The translations under genes and the position numbers were made by a program. From Psychrobacter glaciei (lineage in GTDB: Bacteria; Pseudomonadota; Gammaproteobacteria; Pseudomonadales; Moraxellaceae): a DNA stretch of 64,000 bases. The first letter of the stretch is position 1. Every line of letters begins with the position of its first letter. The stretch spans positions 62,001 through 126,000 of the forward strand of contig NZ_BMZR01000002.1 in assembly GCF_014652895.1 (NCBI RefSeq), given 5' to 3'. Shown here one piece after another: positions 19,521-30,001 of this stretch. The notes beneath the pieces were generated by a model. The model was not told the DNA's origin. It worked only from the letters and a program-made list of their open reading frames with translations, and did not search any database.

Positions 19521-21302
19521 TTATAGATCTAATACAACCTTAGCCGCAATTGCCAATTGATAGATAATTTGCGATAAGCCACGAGCAATTTCCACACGCT
19601 TGGTTTTGACTTTCGGGAGCACCATAATCTCATCACCCTGCTGAATACGGTAGGCAGTGTTGACCACTTCACTAGCGCCATTTTGATGAATAATCAAAAT
19701 TTCTTTAACGTCGGCATTATCAGAGAAACCACCAGAATTGGCAACATAATCACCAACGGTATAATCAGGATTAAAGGTAAGTGCGCCTTGTGCTCGTACT
19801 TGACCATTAACTGTAATGACTGATGTTTGCGCTGGTATCTCAATAATATCGCCTTGTTGCAGAATAATATCCTGCCACGAGTTTGGCACAACAACAATCT
19901 GACCATCAGTCTGTACATTACGCGCCTTGGCGACGAACTGCTTAACCAGTGCAGCATCATCTTGGCGTAGTGCTGCTTCTTCACGAGTCGTTGACTGAGT
20001 GGCTAGTGTTAACTCTTCCAAACGATCAAGCGATTCATTAATCATGCGTTTTTGTTGTTCAGCAACAGATTGACGATATATGGTGAGATGCGTCAGTTTC
20101 GCCAGTGGACTCGGCTGCAATTGAGGGACGATATCTTTTAGGCGAGCACCGTATGGTACAACCATCGCGCCATTACCCGTATGCGCACCTTTCACCTGTA
20201 CAGCGATGGTGCCTGCATAGCGATCTGAGGTCACTACCATTTGATCGCCATTATAGACAGGGACATTCTGCGCTTCTGCAAGGGAATAATACTCTGCCGT
20301 TTGCGCTCGTCCTGCACTGCGAGTGATACTAACGTTGGTGGCATTCGCTGCTGGACTGGCCACTTGTAATACGTCACCAATGGTCAAATCATTCACATCA
20401 AATTCAAAGGTGTATTCATTCTGAACTTGCCCACCCACTACAAACGTTTTTTTCTGCGGCGCAACCGTAATCACATCGCCGTCACGAAACGCAAATGATT
20501 GTAATTTGCCCGCTAATAAAAAATCATATAAATTGACTTGCTGTAGCATCTGACCATTGCGTTTGATTTGGATATCAATGTAACTACCACGTGTTGGGTC
20601 GACACCACCTGCACGATCTAAATAAGACAACACCGAATCTGCGGCAAGCCCACCGTAGTAACCAGGTTGTTTGACAAAGCCAGTCACGAAAACTTTAACC
20701 GGTTGTGCTTGCTCTAAAGATGCATAAACACCAACGTTCGAGCGGTAAATGCGACTGACAGCACTCTTGACCACGTTTTGTAGACTGCCATTTTGCACAC
20801 CAGAAATACGGACTGGACCAACATTAGGCAAAAAGATATTGCCTTGCGGATCAACAGTTGTCGTTGCCGCATATTGATAGGCACCCCACATCCGCACCTG
20901 TACATTATCACCAGGGTTGATCACATAGCTGTCGTTAAAGGTAGAGCCAGAAGTCGTCGAGAACGCACCACGAAATAACTGTTCGCCAAACATCAAATCT
21001 TGGGTATTGATGTCTTGATAAGGGCGTGTGGTGTTAATAACCGACTGACTCGGTAAGCTTGCTGCAGCGACTGCCTCTTGAGTCGTTGCTTGACCTGGCA
21101 CACCGCCAGCAAAAGCTTGCGTTGAGACATTGATATTGCTGCGGTTTTGGTCTTGACTCATGCTATTGCTACTAGTGCCAAAGCTAGATCCTGATATTTG
21201 ATCCGCATAACTGGTCGCTGCGAGTGCTGAGATGCTGGTCGCAGCCATCGTCAAGCTCATTACCTTAATCATCGTCACGATAGGACGTGGTTTTATGTTC
21301 AT
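19521..21302 (-). CDS. kpsD: Capsule polysaccharide export protein KpsD/Wza-type (OPX)
   Basis: Outer-membrane polysaccharide export protein that links the periplasmic adaptor KpsE to the cell surface. 593 residues from the chosen ATG, preceded by AAGGA at 9 bases; an upstream in-frame start at 21389 would overlap kpsE and has no better site. The signal peptide contains VMSLTMAATSISALAATSYA. A poly-export domain begins near SYVINPGDNVQVRMWGAY and DPQGNIFLPNVGPVRISGV, then SLBB domains (VFVTGFVKQPGYYGGLAADS; VITVNGQVRAQGALTFNPDY). The tail is ARGLSQIIYQLAIAAKVVLDL. It sits between kpsE and kpsC. Confidence 0.92.
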   Translation of the reverse strand: MNIKPRPIVTMIKVMSLTMAATSISALAATSYADQISGSSFGTSSNSMSQDQNRSNINVSTQAFAGGVPGQATTQEAVAAASLPSQSVINTTRPYQDINTQDLMFGEQLFRGAFSTTSGSTFNDSYVINPGDNVQVRMWGAYQYAATTTVDPQGNIFLPNVGPVRISGVQNGSLQNVVKSAVSRIYRSNVGVYASLEQAQPVKVFVTGFVKQPGYYGGLAADSVLSYLDRAGGVDPTRGSYIDIQIKRNGQMLQQVNLYDFLLAGKLQSFAFRDGDVITVAPQKKTFVVGGQVQNEYTFEFDVNDLTIGDVLQVASPAANATNVSITRSAGRAQTAEYYSLAEAQNVPVYNGDQMVVTSDRYAGTIAVQVKGAHTGNGAMVVPYGARLKDIVPQLQPSPLAKLTHLTIYRQSVAEQQKRMINESLDRLEELTLATQSTTREEAALRQDDAALVKQFVAKARNVQTDGQIVVVPNSWQDIILQQGDIIEIPAQTSVITVNGQVRAQGALTFNPDYTVGDYVANSGGFSDNADVKEILIIHQNGASEVVNTAYRIQQGDEIMVLPKVKTKRVEIARGLSQIIYQLAIAAKVVLDL

Positions 21303-21372
21303 GCGTTGTATTCCTTTGCAGATCTGTCGATCATTACTGGTATCTGGTTTGTCAAAACTGCCTTGATCAAAT

Positions 21373-22488
21373 CTAGCTACGATGGTCACGAACCACTGCC
21401 ATCACTAAACGTACGAAGCCATAAAGCATCAAAAGCAATGCAAGCGATGTCCAAATGATATAAATGTGACGTGGATATGATGACTCTTCAGCCTCATAAG
21501 GGGTTGAAATCACAATCAAGTTTTTCATCTTTTTAAAGGCTTCTAAACGTGCCTTTTCAAGCGATGATAGTGACAACTTATATAGTTCAGTGGCAAACTC
21601 AACGTCGGCTTTAATCGTCTCAAACTGTACCGCTTGACGGTTCAATTTGGTGGTGTTTGGTGACGTCAATTTGGTTTGTTCTTGATTGATTTGCTCTTCA
21701 ACCGCTTTTATCTGACTTCTTAATGACACCACTTGCGGTGCATCTGGATTCAAATAGCTGAGCAGTTGTCGCTCTTCTGTGCGTAATGAGCTAAGCTGCG
21801 CTTGTAAGCTACCAATCAGCTGATTAACAATTTGGGCATTGGCTTGCGGATCATAAATCTCATTTTCGTTTTGATAGTTAAGTAGCTGCTCTTTGGCATC
21901 ATTCAAGCGATCTTGTGACTCATCGAGTTGCGTCTCTGCAAATACTAGCTGATCACGAGCAACTTCTTGTGAGATACGGTTTACAAACTGCTCAGACTCA
22001 CTCAAAATCGCTTTATTAAGCTCAAAAGCATAAGCCGAATCAAAGGCCTCTGTCGATACTGAAAGCACATAGCTTTGTTCGTCAAGATTGATATGGACAC
22101 GGCTTTTGAAATATTCGAGTAAATCTTCTTGCGAGGCATCAGGGTCAATTTCATTGAGAGGATCTGAGCCATCAACATGATAAGCTTCTCGGAACTTGAA
22201 CTTGTTATCGAGGCGCTTCACAATATCGTTAGACAAGATATATTCAGTCAGATAGGTTGCATCTTCTTTACTGGTGCTATTCACACCCAATAAGGCCGAT
22301 AAACCGCCACCAGATGGCACGCTAGATTCGCTCACTTGTTTTACGACCACATCAGCCGTCGAAATAAACCGCGGATGTGCAAGGGTCATGACATAAAATA
22401 TCACTAGCACCCAAGGGAGGACCACCAAGCCAATAAACAGCGAGAAGTCAATTATCTTATTTTTTCGCTTTGTGGACATGCTCTTCAT
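21373..22488 (-). CDS. kpsE: Capsule export inner-membrane adaptor KpsE
   Basis: Polysaccharide co-polymerase-type protein with two membrane segments (near residues 15-35 and at the C-terminus, HIYIIWTSLALLLMLYGFVRL) and a long periplasmic coiled coil between them. Resemblance to E. coli KpsE is extensive: PRFISTADVVVKQ, EDATYLTEYILSNDIV, FREAYHVDGSDPLNEI, RDQLVFAETQLDESQDRLNDAK, YLNPDAPQVVSLRSQI, VEFATELYKLSLSSLEKARL. The start is uncertain: ATG at 22488 or 22479, each overlapping the kpsT end by 20-30 bases, which suggests translational coupling. KpsE bridges the KpsMT transporter and KpsD. Confidence 0.92.
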   Translation of the reverse strand: MKSMSTKRKNKIIDFSLFIGLVVLPWVLVIFYVMTLAHPRFISTADVVVKQVSESSVPSGGGLSALLGVNSTSKEDATYLTEYILSNDIVKRLDNKFKFREAYHVDGSDPLNEIDPDASQEDLLEYFKSRVHINLDEQSYVLSVSTEAFDSAYAFELNKAILSESEQFVNRISQEVARDQLVFAETQLDESQDRLNDAKEQLLNYQNENEIYDPQANAQIVNQLIGSLQAQLSSLRTEERQLLSYLNPDAPQVVSLRSQIKAVEEQINQEQTKLTSPNTTKLNRQAVQFETIKADVEFATELYKLSLSSLEKARLEAFKKMKNLIVISTPYEAEESSYPRHIYIIWTSLALLLMLYGFVRLVMAVVRDHRS

Positions 22489-23128
22489 ATACCTCAATCG
22501 CTTCTGTTGTGTCTTCAAAGACGTGTGCTGTTTGATCCATTAGCACAATACCAATATCGCAATTACGCTTAATATCACCGATGTTATGCGATACTATTAA
22601 AAACCCTGCTTGTGCACGTCTCGCTGCCAAAATCTCTTCACTACGCTTACGAAAAGCTGCATCACCAACGGCACCTGCCTCATCGAGCATATAGTAATCA
22701 AAATCAAACGCTAAGCTTAAGCCGAACGTCAAGCGTGCTTTCATTCCTGATGAGTAGCTCTTAACCGGCATATCGAAATAATTACCAATATCTGCGAACT
22801 CTTCAACGAAACGAATCTTTTCATCAATATAAGGACCACTAGAATAAAGACGACAAACGAAACGGACATTTTGACGACCTGTCAAGCTTCCTTGAAAACC
22901 GCCGGCTACCCCCACTGGCCAAGAAATAGTCGAGTTGGTGATAATCTCTCCGTGATCAGGCTTATCTAGTCCGCAAATAATACGTAATAAAGTTGACTTC
23001 CCCGCGCCATTACGACCAAGTAAACCGACACTTTGTTTATCACCAATGGTCAGATTTAAGTCTTTGAATAAATAATGCCGACCTTGCTTTGTCATAAATG
23101 ACTTAGAAACACCTTTAATCTCAATCAT
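22457..23128 (-). CDS. kpsT: Capsule ABC transporter ATP-binding protein KpsT
   Basis: ATPase of the KpsMT exporter for group 2 capsule. 223 residues. Walker A GLLGRNGAGKSTLLRI (about 36-51), signature YSSGMKARLTFGLSLAF (about 127-143), Walker B YYMLDEAGAVGDAAF with Glu, and switch-His ILVSHN-type segment (LIVSHNIGD). The short length is typical of the KpsT/CtrD subgroup. It lies 40 bp behind kpsM and overlaps kpsE. Confidence 0.95.
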   Translation of the reverse strand: MIEIKGVSKSFMTKQGRHYLFKDLNLTIGDKQSVGLLGRNGAGKSTLLRIICGLDKPDHGEIITNSTISWPVGVAGGFQGSLTGRQNVRFVCRLYSSGPYIDEKIRFVEEFADIGNYFDMPVKSYSSGMKARLTFGLSLAFDFDYYMLDEAGAVGDAAFRKRSEEILAARRAQAGFLIVSHNIGDIKRNCDIGIVLMDQTAHVFEDTTEAIEVYEEHVHKAKK

Positions 23129-23168
23129 TCGCTTGCCCTAAGTTAAAACGGATATCACACTTGATGAT

Positions 23169-23981
23169 TTATTTAGAGCGTATTAGATCTCTTTCTACTG
23201 CTTTATACATCAATAAACCTAAGAAGTTTACTGCCACCATCCACTTTAAAAAATAACCTATATCAATATGATATGCAGGATAAGTAGGCGATAGTGCATT
23301 CCTCATTAACTCAATATTATGAACAAATGGAACATATAATAAATAACTAAAATACGGCTCTGGGATAATATGAATAGAATACATAATACCGGACGCAAAA
23401 TATAAGATAGTAAAAATCAAACTGATAATTTTGCTAATCTCACCACCATAGTAGCCAACAACCATCATTATCATGGCCAAACCAAAACCAAATAAAAACA
23501 AGGTCAACCAGCAAAACAAGACTATATTTAAATGCGCAAGACTAATAGGGATACCGATAAAAGCAAGTATGACTAACAACAGTATAAAGGTGAAAAAATA
23601 AATCACTAGCTCTAAACATGAACGGGCAATAATGACATCAATGTGCCGTACCGAGCGATACATTAATAGACCTTGGTTGGCCTCAACTGCTCCTAACGAT
23701 CGTATTGCTATCGTACTCATCATGCGAAATGGTACCAATCCTGCGACCAAAAACAGCATGTAGTCCATTCCTGGCAATACACGAGTCATAATAGCGCCAA
23801 ATATTATTAAATAAATAGCAACTTGGAACATTATTTCTAATGGCGCCCAGAGATAGCCCAAGCGATAACCACCAAAGCGAGTTTGTAGTTCACGCATCAA
23901 TAATGCATGAAATGCGGCACCCATGACTTTGAGGCCACTACGATGCTTGATCGGACGATAAGGAGGTAATTGTACAGACAT
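23169..23981 (-). CDS. kpsM: Capsule ABC transporter permease KpsM
   Basis: Inner-membrane subunit that moves lipid-linked capsule. 270 residues with about six hydrophobic segments, including APLEIMFQVAIYLIIFGAIM, YMLFLVAGLVPF, FFTFILLLVILAFIGIPISL and a C-terminal FLKWMVAVNFLGLLMY. The N-terminus has the ABC-2-type motif HALLMRELQTRFGGYRLGYLW. It is the first gene of the kpsMTEDCS series. A tRNA-Met with its own terminator lies upstream, so a promoter should be in 23982-24160, but I could not identify one, nor an ops (GGCGGTAG) element. Confidence 0.94.
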   Translation of the reverse strand: MSVQLPPYRPIKHRSGLKVMGAAFHALLMRELQTRFGGYRLGYLWAPLEIMFQVAIYLIIFGAIMTRVLPGMDYMLFLVAGLVPFRMMSTIAIRSLGAVEANQGLLMYRSVRHIDVIIARSCLELVIYFFTFILLLVILAFIGIPISLAHLNIVLFCWLTLFLFGFGLAMIMMVVGYYGGEISKIISLIFTILYFASGIMYSIHIIPEPYFSYLLYVPFVHNIELMRNALSPTYPAYHIDIGYFLKWMVAVNFLGLLMYKAVERDLIRSK

Positions 23982-24160
23982 GGCGTTACAGGACTTTACC
24001 GAAAACAGCCCCTATGATAAGTAAGCGCGACATAAGTTACAACAATTAATCTGTGTCTAAACAGATAAGCCTATGATTTAGTAAGAAATCAGCAAGTAAT
24101 TAAAGTCAAAAACTCGATTTACCTACCATTGATAGATACTCACGTCACATATTTTAGGCA

Positions 24161-24194
24161 AAAAAAAACCAATCACGAAGGATTGGTTTTTTTT
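24161..24194 (-). terminator. Terminator after tRNA-Met, before kpsM
   Basis: Perfect stem of A8 plus CCAATC against GATTGG plus T8, with a 6-base loop. It lies 24 bases past the 3' end of the minus-strand tRNA and separates it from the capsule genes. Confidence 0.9.
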
Positions 24195-24217
24195 AATGTT
24201 ACTAGTCTTGCTATAAA

Positions 24218-24294
24218 TGGTGGCGATGAAGAGACTTGAACTCTTGACCTCACGATTATGAGTCATGCGCTCTAACCAGCTGAGCTACATCGCC
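24218..24294 (-). tRNA. tRNA-Met (CAT anticodon)
   Basis: 77 bases on the minus strand. The acceptor stem GGCGATG pairs with CATCGCC, the discriminator is A and the CCA end is encoded. The D-arm reads GCTCAGCTGGTTAGAGC, the anticodon arm CATGA-CTCATAA-TCGTG with anticodon CAT at 24258-24260, and the T-arm contains GTTCAAGTC. The paired acceptor start (not the unpaired C1 of initiators) suggests elongator tRNA-Met; a CAT tRNA-Ile modified to lysidine cannot be ruled out by eye. Confidence 0.95.
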
Positions 24295-24438
24295 ATTTTA
24301 GGCTCGGTATTATGCCCAAGTTGACTAACCTCGTCAACCCCCAAAAGGCATTTTTTTCGAAAAAATATGGCATTTTCTGCAAATAAATACTCACCAACAT
24401 ACAGTAAGCATTTTATAAATACAATTTCAGCCATTAAA

Positions 24439-24823
<385 letters not shown>

Positions 24824-24829
24824 CGCGCT

Positions 24830-24838
24830 AGTATAGCA
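24830..24838 (-). promoter_or_regulatory. Extended -10 promoter of rnpB
   Basis: The minus strand reads TGC-TATACT, an extended -10 (TGn) box about 7 bases before the predicted RNA start. No good -35 hexamer is visible at 17 bp, which fits an extended -10 promoter. Confidence 0.6.
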
Positions 24839-24907
24839 AATCTAATCGCCGTCTAGGAATATCTTTTACGCTTATTTGTATTCACAAAGATATTATTCAT
24901 AAACTAC

Positions 24908-25648
24908 TTAAATAAAGTCCTTTGGCAAAGACCATGTCTGATACTTAAACGCTGTTTTAGTATCAGACATTGAATGGTTTTCTAAATGGGGTAACTGTAG
25001 CCAGTGTGTCGTTGGATAATATTGCTGTAGATGATTCTGTAAAAACTCAATCGTGCTATCGGCTATCTCGACATCAGTATTATCGGTATCGTCATGGATA
25101 TGATTATAGACAACAGTATGAACCTGTAAGCCTCGCTGGGTAATAGCTTCGAGACTAAGTAAGGTATGATTGATACTACCTAAGCGACCCGAAGTAACTA
25201 AAAGAATCGGATAGCCTTGAGCAGCAATGTAGTCTAAGACGAATAGCTGCTCAGTAATGGGCACTAGCAATCCGCCTGCGCCTTCTAATAACACTACTTC
25301 ATAATCAGCTTGCAAGCTTTTTGTAGCGTTCGTAATAACTTCAGGATCGAGTGTTTGTTTGGATAGTCTACTCGCAAGATGCGGTGAAGCAGGTTTTTTA
25401 TAACGATAAGGACAAGTAGTAAAATCCAAATCACAAGGCTGTAGCGGTATGTCCATCAACGCGCGGTGCGTGATGATATCATCAGCAATACCCATTTCAC
25501 CGGTCATTGGATTGACACTAACGCCCGTTTGGACTAACTTTTGAGTGATAACGTTTGTGCCTTGCTGCATTAAGGCTTTTGCAAGCATTCCAGTGGCATA
25601 GGTTTTGCCAATATCGGTATCGATACCAGAGATAAATAGCACGCTCAT
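24908..25648 (-). CDS. bioD: Dethiobiotin synthetase
   Basis: ATP-dependent carboxylation and ring closure of 7,8-diaminopelargonate to dethiobiotin. 246 residues. P-loop-like SGIDTDIGKTYATGML at residues 6-21 and the LLEGAGGLLVPI block (about 119-130) are family motifs. Its ATG overlaps the bioA stop by 4 bases (ATGA-type), so the two are coupled. Length is a little above the usual 225 because of a C-terminal extension. Confidence 0.95.
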   Translation of the reverse strand: MSVLFISGIDTDIGKTYATGMLAKALMQQGTNVITQKLVQTGVSVNPMTGEMGIADDIITHRALMDIPLQPCDLDFTTCPYRYKKPASPHLASRLSKQTLDPEVITNATKSLQADYEVVLLEGAGGLLVPITEQLFVLDYIAAQGYPILLVTSGRLGSINHTLLSLEAITQRGLQVHTVVYNHIHDDTDNTDVEIADSTIEFLQNHLQQYYPTTHWLQLPHLENHSMSDTKTAFKYQTWSLPKDFI

Positions 25649-26970
25649 AGCAGAACTCTATCGGTCGTAGAAATTTGACCCAAGTAAGCAGTGACGACGG
25701 TTAGTAATGACTGGCATAACGTTACCAGCTCATCATCAGTGATGATGTAAGGCGGCATAATATAGACCAACTTACCAAAGGGTCTGACCCAAATACCATT
25801 TTCAATCAGCAATGTTTGAAAGGTCGGCATATCAACGGCTTCTTGCAGCTCAATCACTGCTACCGCACCCAAACAACGCACCTCAGCAACACCATTTAAC
25901 ATAGCAGCTGGAGCAAGTTGCTGTTCCATGACAGATTGCATATTGGCTGTACGCGCTTCAATATCATAGGACAATATTAAATCAATGGAGGCACAAGCAA
26001 CAGCACATGCCAGCGGATTACCCATAAAGGTTGGGCCATGCATCAGTGCTGGATAATCGCTTTGGCTAATGGTATTAGCAATATGGCGCGTACATAAAGT
26101 CGCGGCAAACGTCATATAACCGCCCGTCAAGGCTTTACCAATCGTCATGATATCAGGGCTGATACCCGCATGCTCACAAGCAAACAGCTTGCCACTACGT
26201 CCAAAACCAGTGGCGATTTCATCCGCAATCAATAGCACATCATGTTCATCGCACAGTTGACGAAGCAATTGCAGATATTCAGGGCTATAAAAACGCATGC
26301 CACCAGCGCCTTGGATAATCGGCTCGATAATAAAGCCTGCCAGCTTATCGCTATGCTCATCAAAAAACGTTGTCAGTGCGGTGCGTTCTTCTTCCACTAA
26401 AACACGCTCAAACCCTAATGGCGGGGCAGGAACGAAGTACTGCATCGGTAATTGTTTGCCATACAAGCTGTGCATACCATTAATAGGATCGCAAACACTC
26501 ATCGCATGCCACGTGTCGCCATAATAACCAGAGTGGGTTGAAGCAAACTGGCATTTTTGTGGACGCTTGGCGGCAATCTGATATTGCAATGCCATCTTAA
26601 GTGCAACTTCTACCGCAATACTGCCGCTGTCCGCATAGAAAATAGCCTCTAAACCATCAGGAACAATATCGAGCAGCTTTTTGCCTAAATCTATCGCTGG
26701 CTGGTGCGTCAAACCACCAAACATGACATGCGCCATTTTGCCCAACTGCTCAATCATCGCCGCATTTAGTTTGGGATGATTATAGCCATGTGCACTCGCC
26801 CACCACGACGACATGCCATCGATCAGGCGCGTACCATCTTCGGTGATGATATAGATGCCCTCTGCACGATCAATAACGATATTGGGATAAGTCGGTGGTA
26901 GGCTGGCATACGGGTGCCAAAGATGCTGCTGGTCAAAGTCGCTCGTTATCTGGCTTGCATTTATCGTCAT
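25645..26970 (-). CDS. bioA: Adenosylmethionine-8-amino-7-oxononanoate aminotransferase
   Basis: PLP enzyme that converts KAPA to DAPA using S-adenosylmethionine as amino donor. 441 residues. Seen: HLWHPYASLPP near the N-terminus, MSSWWASAHGYNHP (about 52-65), the PLP aspartate in LIADEIATGFGRSGK, and the Schiff-base lysine in TIGKALTGGYM. It is the first gene of a bioA-bioD pair; bioB, bioF and bioC are not in the window. No biotin operator could be assigned in the 55-bp gap upstream, and the only BirA here lacks a DNA-binding domain. Confidence 0.96.
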   Translation of the reverse strand: MTINASQITSDFDQQHLWHPYASLPPTYPNIVIDRAEGIYIITEDGTRLIDGMSSWWASAHGYNHPKLNAAMIEQLGKMAHVMFGGLTHQPAIDLGKKLLDIVPDGLEAIFYADSGSIAVEVALKMALQYQIAAKRPQKCQFASTHSGYYGDTWHAMSVCDPINGMHSLYGKQLPMQYFVPAPPLGFERVLVEEERTALTTFFDEHSDKLAGFIIEPIIQGAGGMRFYSPEYLQLLRQLCDEHDVLLIADEIATGFGRSGKLFACEHAGISPDIMTIGKALTGGYMTFAATLCTRHIANTISQSDYPALMHGPTFMGNPLACAVACASIDLILSYDIEARTANMQSVMEQQLAPAAMLNGVAEVRCLGAVAVIELQEAVDMPTFQTLLIENGIWVRPFGKLVYIMPPYIITDDELVTLCQSLLTVVTAYLGQISTTDRVLL

Positions 26971-27025
26971 TACATTGTCCCTAAAGCGCTTTAAATCCAG
27001 ATGTTATCAATAGTATATGAGTCAC

Positions 27026-27916
<891 letters not shown>

Positions 27917-28111
27917 TTAATACTTATCTGCTACATTTGTCCTAACAGCTGACTTACATTTTTGTGAGGTGCTTTGCTACAATAGGCGGTTCGACTCATC
28001 CGTCTTATTATTCGAATGTAAGATAATCCAATTAAACGGGTTAGGATGAGGAATTAGTAGGACTGGTCAGATAAGAACACGATACTTTTGAGTGATTCTT
28101 ATGGAGAAATT

Positions 28112-28588
28112 ATGTCAAAAAAATCAAAAAAACCGGAAAATCAAATTTGTGCGAACAAAAAAGCTAGACACGAGTACTTCATTGAAGAAACGTTTGAGGC
28201 AGGATTGTCGTTACAAGGTTGGGAAGTCAAAGCCATTCGCGCGGGCAAAATGACCATTACCGAAGCTTATATCATCTTCCGTAATAATGAGGCTTTTATA
28301 TTTGGTGCGCATATTCAGCCGCTACTATCCAGCTCTACGCATGTCAGTCCTGATAGTATCCGTACCCGTAAACTGCTGCTCAATCGCCGCGAAATCGAAA
28401 AATTGATGGGTGCAGTTAACCAAAAAGGCTATGCCTGCGTGCCATTATCCTGCTATTGGAAAAACTCGCTGGTGAAATGTCAAATTGGCTTAGCATTGGG
28501 TAAAAAGCAGCATGACAAACGCAAAACGCTTAAAGATCGTGATTGGGAACGTGATAAGCAACGTGGCTTTAAACAGCATTTAGATTAA
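28112..28588 (+). CDS. smpB: SsrA-binding protein SmpB
   Basis: Binds tmRNA and brings it to stalled ribosomes for trans-translation. 158 residues. The ATG at 28112 is preceded by GGAGAAATT; an upstream TTG at 28088 would only add eight residues. Family motifs: [38 protein letters not shown], and the C-terminal basic tail [20 protein letters not shown]. It is divergent from coaD and followed by a strong terminator. The ssrA gene is not in the window. Confidence 0.97.
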   Translation: MSKKSKKPENQICANKKARHEYFIEETFEAGLSLQGWEVKAIRAGKMTITEAYIIFRNNEAFIFGAHIQPLLSSSTHVSPDSIRTRKLLLNRREIEKLMGAVNQKGYACVPLSCYWKNSLVKCQIGLALGKKQHDKRKTLKDRDWERDKQRGFKQHLD

Positions 28589-28622
28589 TGGACGAATGAA
28601 ATAATTCACTTTAATCTAAGGT

Positions 28623-28659
28623 AAAAAGGACGGCTCGATTAATTGAGCCGTCCTTTTTA
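28623..28659. terminator. Bidirectional terminator between smpB and the RarD-type gene
   Basis: Stem AAAAAGGACGGCTC / GAGCCGTCCTTTTT with an 8-base loop. It lies 34 bases past the smpB stop and 30 bases past the stop of the convergent permease gene. Confidence 0.92.
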
Positions 28660-28688
28660 TCGCTTATCCATATTGTCAATCGTAGCTC

Positions 28689-29726
28689 CTACGCAACTTG
28701 TTTTTTGACTGAAGATGATAAGTTTTTGCGAGCGCGGCGCAGTTGACGAATACCATGAGTAACCAAACAAGCAATACCCAGCCAAATCAAGCCATAGCTA
28801 TAAATCATTGCTGATTCAAATGGATTGCCCAACACGGTGATTGCCAATATGAATAATAATGCAGGCTCCAAATAACTCATCATACCGTAGACATTTACCG
28901 GCAGGATTTGACTGGCATCCACGTTGGTTTTCATGGCTAACACGCTCATGACACCCAGACCTGCCAGCATCATGATAAAAAAACCAGAGCCACTAACAAG
29001 CATTAAACTACTCGGTGCTATCAAAAACAAATAAGCCAAAGCAAATGGCGCGAATATCGTCAAATCGACCAATAATCCAGTCACAGCACCGATTCCTTGC
29101 AAACGACGCAAGATATAATAAATAGGATACGTACCGCAGACCCAAAGCGTTGCCCAAGAGATACTTTGCGTACGGATAATTTCACTGCCGACCCCTAATG
29201 CGGCAAAGCCAACCGCCAACCATTGCAGACGGCTTAACTTTTCGCCAAAAAAGACGCAGCCAAATATAACCATCATTAGTGGGAATAAGAAATAACCCAT
29301 CGCAGTTTGTACACCTTGCCCATTCACGGGTGCCCACATAAATAACCAAAACTGACTTAAGAATATCGGCGTTGGTAATAACAACCACACCCATTGCTTC
29401 ACAGTACCTAGCACTTTTAACTTATCAATATGAACACCTAAGCGCCCACTAATCAGCAAATATCCTATCAGTGCCGCCCACATCGCTAGCATACGCCAGA
29501 TAAACACTTGCGTACCTGATAATGGCGCTAAAAAGCTGCTATAAGCATAAAGCACACCAAACAACAAATTCGACAGCACGGCCAACGCTACGCCTAACAT
29601 TAATGTGCGCTGCTGTGCGCTACCTGCTGTCCAAATATTAGGCAGTGGTAAGCGCGAAACAGTCGTTGCGAGCGTATTTGCAAAGACAGTAGAAAGGATG
29701 GAAGTAGACATAAAAGCACCGTACAT
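28689..29726 (-). CDS. RarD/EamA-family permease
   Basis: 345 residues with about ten hydrophobic segments after a polar 35-residue N-terminus, fitting the 10-TM drug/metabolite transporter superfamily. Early motifs GVLYAYSSFLAPLSGTQVFIWRMLAMW and the central LPTPIFLSQFWLFMWAPVNG resemble RarD. Substrate unknown; EamA members export amino acids and other small metabolites. The start is the ATG at 29726, with an alternative ATG at 29711. The Lrp/AsnC-type regulator is divergent, 275 bp away, so control by it is likely. Confidence 0.85.
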   Translation of the reverse strand: MYGAFMSTSILSTVFANTLATTVSRLPLPNIWTAGSAQQRTLMLGVALAVLSNLLFGVLYAYSSFLAPLSGTQVFIWRMLAMWAALIGYLLISGRLGVHIDKLKVLGTVKQWVWLLLPTPIFLSQFWLFMWAPVNGQGVQTAMGYFLFPLMMVIFGCVFFGEKLSRLQWLAVGFAALGVGSEIIRTQSISWATLWVCGTYPIYYILRRLQGIGAVTGLLVDLTIFAPFALAYLFLIAPSSLMLVSGSGFFIMMLAGLGVMSVLAMKTNVDASQILPVNVYGMMSYLEPALLFILAITVLGNPFESAMIYSYGLIWLGIACLVTHGIRQLRRARKNLSSSVKKQVA

Positions 29727-30001
29727 TTAAATAGATATTAGGAGACCAGCTATTAGCTTTGATTTGTCATGACTAAGCTTTTTTGAGCTCTAGGCTCTGA
29801 TTGCTAAGCTTTGATTGTTGATCTTGATTAACAGCATCTATTTTACGAATTAATGATGAGATATTATTGCTATAACAACCTATTTATAAATAAATTTATC
29901 TTTTTGAGCACTCAAAACTGAATATTTTCTTATCTTTTAATTTATAGTGATAATAATGATAAAAACGAATAATGAAAGCATTTCATAGAAGGGAGAACAT
30001 A
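29727..30001. other. Divergent AT-rich promoter region of the permease and lrp-type genes
   Basis: 275 bp, mostly A and T, with the imperfect direct repeat CTAAGCTTTGATT-like segments (about 29772-29790 and 29802-29820). An Lrp-type protein could bind here. I could not assign promoters. AAGGGAG before the 30002 ATG is the only clear signal. Confidence 0.35.

Noticed and set aside
23982..24160. Search for an RfaH/ops element before the capsule genes
   Set aside because: No GGCGGTAG-type sequence is present on the minus strand in this gap.
26971..27025. Possible biotin operator before bioA
   Set aside because: No convincing palindrome was seen, and the BirA in this window has no DNA-binding domain.
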